64,000 nucleotides of DNA, from positions 62,001 through 126,000 of the forward strand of contig PDNA01000085.1 of assembly GCA_002573605.1 (NCBI GenBank), read 5' to 3'. This document shows, piece after piece, positions 60,001 to 64,000 of the stretch (positions are counted from its first letter, which is position 1; each line of letters starts with the position of its first letter). A model generated the notes under the pieces. That model was not told where the DNA came from and searched no databases. It saw only the letters and a list, made by a program, of their open reading frames with translations. The translations under genes were made by a program, and so were the position numbers. This DNA is from Polytolypa hystricis UAMH7299. Lineage: Eukaryota; Ascomycota; Eurotiomycetes; Onygenales.

Positions 60001-62611
60001 CGTCAAGTTAAGGATTCGAGACGTTGGCCATCCTTCCCTGCCTTCTCTCTTCCTCCCTCCCCCGTCTTCTCTTCCCCTCCCCCCAACGACCAAGCCCCAA
60101 CAAAAAGGTCCTCTACTTCTTTCTTTCCCTTTTTCCGTTTGTCGTCTTTCTCCATCCCTCTCTCTCTTTCTCTCCCGTCCTCTTGATCCCGCAGCCTGCT
60201 CTTGTCTGGCTCTCCTGCAAAGGTCCCTGGTCGATTACAGTCGAGACACCACTTCTCGACCTGCAGCACCCGCTGCTGCATCCACCGCTGGCACCACCGC
60301 CCGTCCACCTGTATCCACTACCGACTGGCTCTTCCCACGGTTGACCAGCGCAAGTCTCCCTCTGGCGTTTGCTTCTTTTTTTTTTCCCTGATCCATTATT
60401 ATTCCTCCTGCTTCCACCAACCCCCAGCCTCCACTTTTTTTTTTTTAAACATTGATCCTCTTTCTTACTACCACTGCGACTAGACTGGACTGTGCAGGGG
60501 AGGTATATGCAAGCTCTCTCTGTCCCTCCCTTCTCTGCTTCTACTTTCTCTAAAACTTGCACTCAGTACTACCCACGCCTTGTGCTCTCTGCGTCCTGGC
60601 GCATTCTCTCTACCTCTTTCGTCCTATATTTTCCGCACATACTCTTGCCTCTTGACCACCATACATTCCCATGCCCATGCCCATGCCCATGCACACGCAC
60701 AAGCTCACGCTCACACGCACTCACTCTTACGCTCTCTTCTCTCCTGCTCTTCTCGTTTAATTTACTGCCCGACGGCTTTCGTTCATACGTTTGTAGGGTC
60801 GGTTTCGTGCTAACGCTTCTGCTTTCGTTTCTAAAAGGCGCCCTTAATAATAAAGCAAAGAAGAGAGGAAAAGGCAGACGGACATTCTTTTGCTTCCGCG
60901 TCGACTCTCTGCCGGAATAGCGAAAAGATCGCCAGTATAAAAGAAGAAGACGAAGAGAAACCAAGAGGAAAAATACAAGGAAAAGAGAATAGGAATCGAA
61001 TCGAGGAGACTGAAGACGCCGATTGAAAAAGGAAGAAAAGTAATTCTCTTTTGCGCTGCCACGACTGTTACGATAACCACGAGAACGACGACTCTGTCTG
61101 CTTTCGCACCCACCCCCGTTCAACACACCACAAATCTGTTCCCTTTTTCATTCTGCTTGTTCTGCTTCTTCAGAACTTCGGCGGCAGCTTGTACCTGCTA
61201 CACGCTCGGATCTGGTGGTACAACGATTCCCTCGCCTCAGTATCGCCCGATACAGCAGGAATATACCCTGGACTGCATGCACCAGTACATCGCACTGCGA
61301 CCATCTCACCTAAACCGTGTATTCCGCAGCCCGAGTACCTAGTCCCCCTCCCACGAACTAATCCGCGCGGTCTCGCCCACCTGTTTGACACACTGGAAAC
61401 GAATTGCACGAACTCTGTTCTTCCTGTTATTGGCCTGCCACCCAGTTCCATTTGTTACGATCATTGCTTGCTCTCCCAATAGCTGTGCTCTCGACATATT
61501 ATCTCTCGCTTTTTCCCCCTTCCATCCTACAGCCTCACTGACCTGCGAAGACGGACCGGGAATCTAAAAAAAAAAAAGCTTGTTCCATGTAGAATTGCTA
61601 AAGCGCACTTTGCATTGTCGTTTGGCATTGTCATTTTTTTTTTCGATTGTGATTTACCCTTACCATTTTGCCTTGCGGTCATTTGTTTTTTTTTAACTAG
61701 CAAGGTAGCTTCTGCATGGTTATATCCCATTTTGTTTGGACCAGTTACGATTACGAGACTTAACGAAACGCCCTTCTCCAGCATTTGTCGACTCTCAGTA
61801 TTTATTTATACGTCGACGGCCTTTTTATCTTTTTTGGACTTTGCCCCAAATACGTCTGATGACCTGTTTTGTTTGCCTATACGGACCCGACCGCCACTAA
61901 ATCATTCCGCGCTTCACGAGGCGTCGAGAGGATTCGATTTGTCGTTTGGATTTCCAAATTTCTTTTTTCTTGATCCGCTGCCTTCCTTTTTTTTCACGGA
62001 CGACCATCTCTGCTACTTTTGTCTCGTACACCTATCAGCCAGGCAAAGGTTTGGGTTAGTGCCTGTGTGACGCAGTACTCCCTGAGGCGTTGATTTCGAA
62101 GCGTGAGTGTCAAAAGAGGCGAGCATTTGAGGAGGTATTTAGCTTCCTAACTTGCAGCCGTGTTGTACCCATCTTGCTCTAAGCCGTTTACCTGAATACC
62201 GGAAAGCTGGAGCTCCCGTCGTTATCCCAGGTTCAGACCCGTGGCCCTACTGACGTTCCTTGGTACAATCACCACGCCGCTGAACGTCCCCTGCTAGGTA
62301 GTGACAAACTACCAGCGTTATCGTTCCCTCCACAGCCAGCACCCGTTCCGGGTAACTTATCTGTTCGGACTGGCTCGCAAGACTCGTCAGCATCGACCTC
62401 CTGTACGGATTCTGATCACTCCAGTTCCGTGGCCGGGTTTGCGACGCTCTCTCAACCTCATCCTTCTGAGGTCAAGAGCGCTCCATCGTCCGCTGCAAAC
62501 GAATTCGCCGGAGTACCTGTTCGGTATCCGGAGCCTACAAGCCAGTCTGATTATTTAAGTGGTGTTTCTGCTAGTGAAAGCTACTTGCACCATCAGGCCC
62601 CGCTTGGAAGT
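60001..62611 (+). promoter_or_regulatory. stuA: Probable promoter and long 5' leader of stuA
   Basis: The block 59890-60600 is strongly pyrimidine-rich (runs of CTCTCT and CCTTCC), as at many fungal transcription starts. Between it and the StuA ATG lie several long plus-strand uORFs (60024-60344, 60492-60920, 61051-61482, 61615-62070), none resembling a known protein; their length is partly explained by CT-rich composition, which avoids stops. A four-fold CCCATG repeat sits at 60668-60690. A leader intron is present at 62103-62157. Long, intron-bearing, uORF-rich leaders and two transcripts are established for Aspergillus nidulans stuA. The true start sites here are not visible from sequence. 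Confidence 0.55.
62103..62157 (+). other. Intron in the stuA 5' leader
   Basis: Donor GTGAGT at 62103, branch CTAAC and acceptor TTGCAG ending at 62157 define a 55-nt spliceosomal intron, the same size class as coding introns of the window. It lies 455 bp before the StuA ATG. Removing it does not open a continuous ATG frame into StuA, since a TAA at 62180 stays in that frame. Confidence 0.75.
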
Positions 62612-64000
62612 ATGAATCAGACACAGCCGTACATGGATATGCATTCATCGCATTTGTCGTCTGCACAACAATACGCATCGCATGGCGCGTCTGCAGGAAG
62701 CGTCCAACCCTACCAGCAGTACCCACAGCCTTCAGTTCTGCAGCCAACTTCGGCAGCATATGCTCCAAGTGCAAATTCATATCCCTCTACGTACCCGCCC
62801 TACACCCCCGGTGGCGTCACCTCTCCACAATCGGCGTCGCAACACCAACAGCCGGTCACAAATGCTCTGACGACCCAAGTACCTGCCCAGATACTTCCGC
62901 TTCCTCGTAAGTCCCCTCCCTGAGTTCTGTCCATTGGGTGTTGTATGTATACTAACATGATGAGAATACAAATCTGCAGCAATACCGCCATCTGCTCCTA
63001 ATCCTTATGGTTCAAGTGCCAACCCCCATAACCAGTATGGCGGCGGCGGCGGCCCACCGCAAGCCTTTGATACGACAGGTCAAGTAGCTCCCAGGGGCGC
63101 AAAACCCAGGGTGACTGCAACGCTATGGGAGGATGAAGGTAGTCTTTGTTATCAGGTTGAAGCCAAAGGTGTCTGTGTTGCTCGTCGAGAAGGTACGTCT
63201 TGTCAATTTGAACACATTCTCGTAAGCTTTGGTGAACCAGTGACTGACATCCAACACCTGGTAGATAATCACATGATCAACGGTACCAAGCTTCTCAATG
63301 TTGCTGGAATGACCAGAGGACGACGAGATGGAATCTTGAAAAGCGAAAAAGTCCGCCATGTAGTTAAGATCGGGCCTATGCACCTGAAGGGCGTCTGGTA
63401 TGGCAGTCTACTTTCATCATCCAGTCACTAGTCCAGCGAACCAACTAGCTAATCAATATATACAGGATTCCGTTTGAGCGAGCACTGGATTTTGCAAACA
63501 AGGAGAAAATCACCGAGTATCTTTATCCCTTGTTCGTTCATAACATTGGGGGCTTGTTATATCACCCTTCCAATCAGACCAGGGGCAATGCGATGGTGAC
63601 GGGCGATAGACGACGAATTGACGGAAGCCAGCCCCCTAGGCCGACGCAAGGATCGCAACCACCACCACTACACCATCATCATTCTATGCATAATCCTGTG
63701 GGGTCTCACCTGTCTCAAACTTCGCCAAGTAGCGCCCTTGTACCGCATCCAGGCGTTAGTCGCCCAGGCTTGGACAGAGCTCATACGTTTCCCACACCGC
63801 CGACAAGCGCGTCGAGCCTCATGATGGGAAGTCACGGGAGCTCTTACGAATGGCCCAGCCAGACTATAGGGACAAATGTACAAGGCTCCCAGTCTCTGTC
63901 CATCGACACTGCCCTGACCACACGCTCAATGCCCACCACCCCTGCTACGACCCCACCAGGAACTAACATGCAAAGCCTGCAATCCTACCAGAGCCAGCCA
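62612..64000 (+). CDS. stuA: StuA, APSES-domain developmental transcription factor (3' end beyond window)
   Basis: Four exons seen: 62612-62906, 62980-63192, 63265-63397 and 63466 to the edge; introns of 73, 72 and 68 nt keep phase, and 392 residues are in the window. The start MNQTQPYMDMHSSHLSS matches the family start. After a Gln/Pro/Tyr-rich stretch, the APSES domain spans about residues 140-243: VTATLWEDEGSLCYQVEAKG, then DNHMINGTKLLNVAGMTRGR, then the helix with IPFERALDFANKEKITEYLY. This basic helix-loop-helix-like fold binds the (A/T)CGCG(T/A)N(A/C) element. A His/Pro/Ser-rich tail follows (RAHTFPTPPTSASSLM). In Aspergilli StuA directs conidiophore architecture; orthologues in other Eurotiomycetes act in hyphal growth and conidiation. 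No defect is seen in the part present. The gene has a very long non-coding upstream region. Confidence 0.96.

Noticed and set aside
60024..62070. Chain of 106-151 codon plus-strand ORFs as possible exons of a separate gene
   Set aside because: Translations are Ser/Leu/Phe-rich as expected from CT-rich leader DNA, and no splice chain links them into a protein. Kept only as uORFs of the stuA leader.

Overview
This window is nuclear DNA of a filamentous ascomycete. Genes are intron-rich, introns are mostly 53-80 nt with GT...CTAAC...AG signals, there is no operon-style packing, and the proteins are fungal (Gcn1, 60S L19, a StuA-type APSES regulator, a fungal NRS/ER). A Eurotiomycete, probably Onygenales, fits best, but that rests on family resemblance and not on any search. 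All gene models below were built by eye: splice sites were chosen so that phase is kept and family residues line up.

Layout. Position 1-385 (-) is the 5' end of a Pro/Gln-rich protein that runs off the left edge, followed by about 10 kb without a supportable gene. At 10.5-13.7 kb lies a divergent pair encoding a nucleotide-sugar 4,6-dehydratase (-) and a 3,5-epimerase/4-reductase (+), together the enzymes needed to turn UDP-glucose into UDP-rhamnose. Next come an ankyrin-repeat protein with an F-box-like start (14.1-16.1 kb, +), a conserved-looking protein of unknown function (17.2-19.6 kb, -) and a single-pass membrane protein with an in-frame minisatellite (22.1-23.8 kb, +). A 198-bp foldback element (MITE-like, TA-flanked) sits at 24.5 kb. 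From 25.6 to 41.3 kb is a compact, translation-related block: RPL19 (-), GCN1 (-, nine exons, 2675 aa) and, divergent from GCN1, a DEAH/RHA-type RNA helicase (+, ten exons, 1489 aa). A single-BRCT protein (-, 41.8-42.9 kb) faces the helicase tail to tail.

From 42.9 to 62.6 kb there is nearly 20 kb with no recognisable gene, ending in the long leader of stuA, whose coding sequence begins at 62,612 and leaves the window at the right edge. The leader carries a clear 55-nt intron, several long upstream ORFs and a 143-codon stop-free frame that reads into StuA without an ATG. Thus both edges of the window hold the 5' end of a putative regulator preceded by a very long non-coding stretch.

No rRNA, CRISPR or confident tRNA was found. 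The points most worth checking are the rhamnose pair (with a degenerate glycine motif in its second enzyme), the StuA leader and extension frame, the foldback element, the split start codon of RPL19, and the C-terminal PIP-like motif of the BRCT protein.
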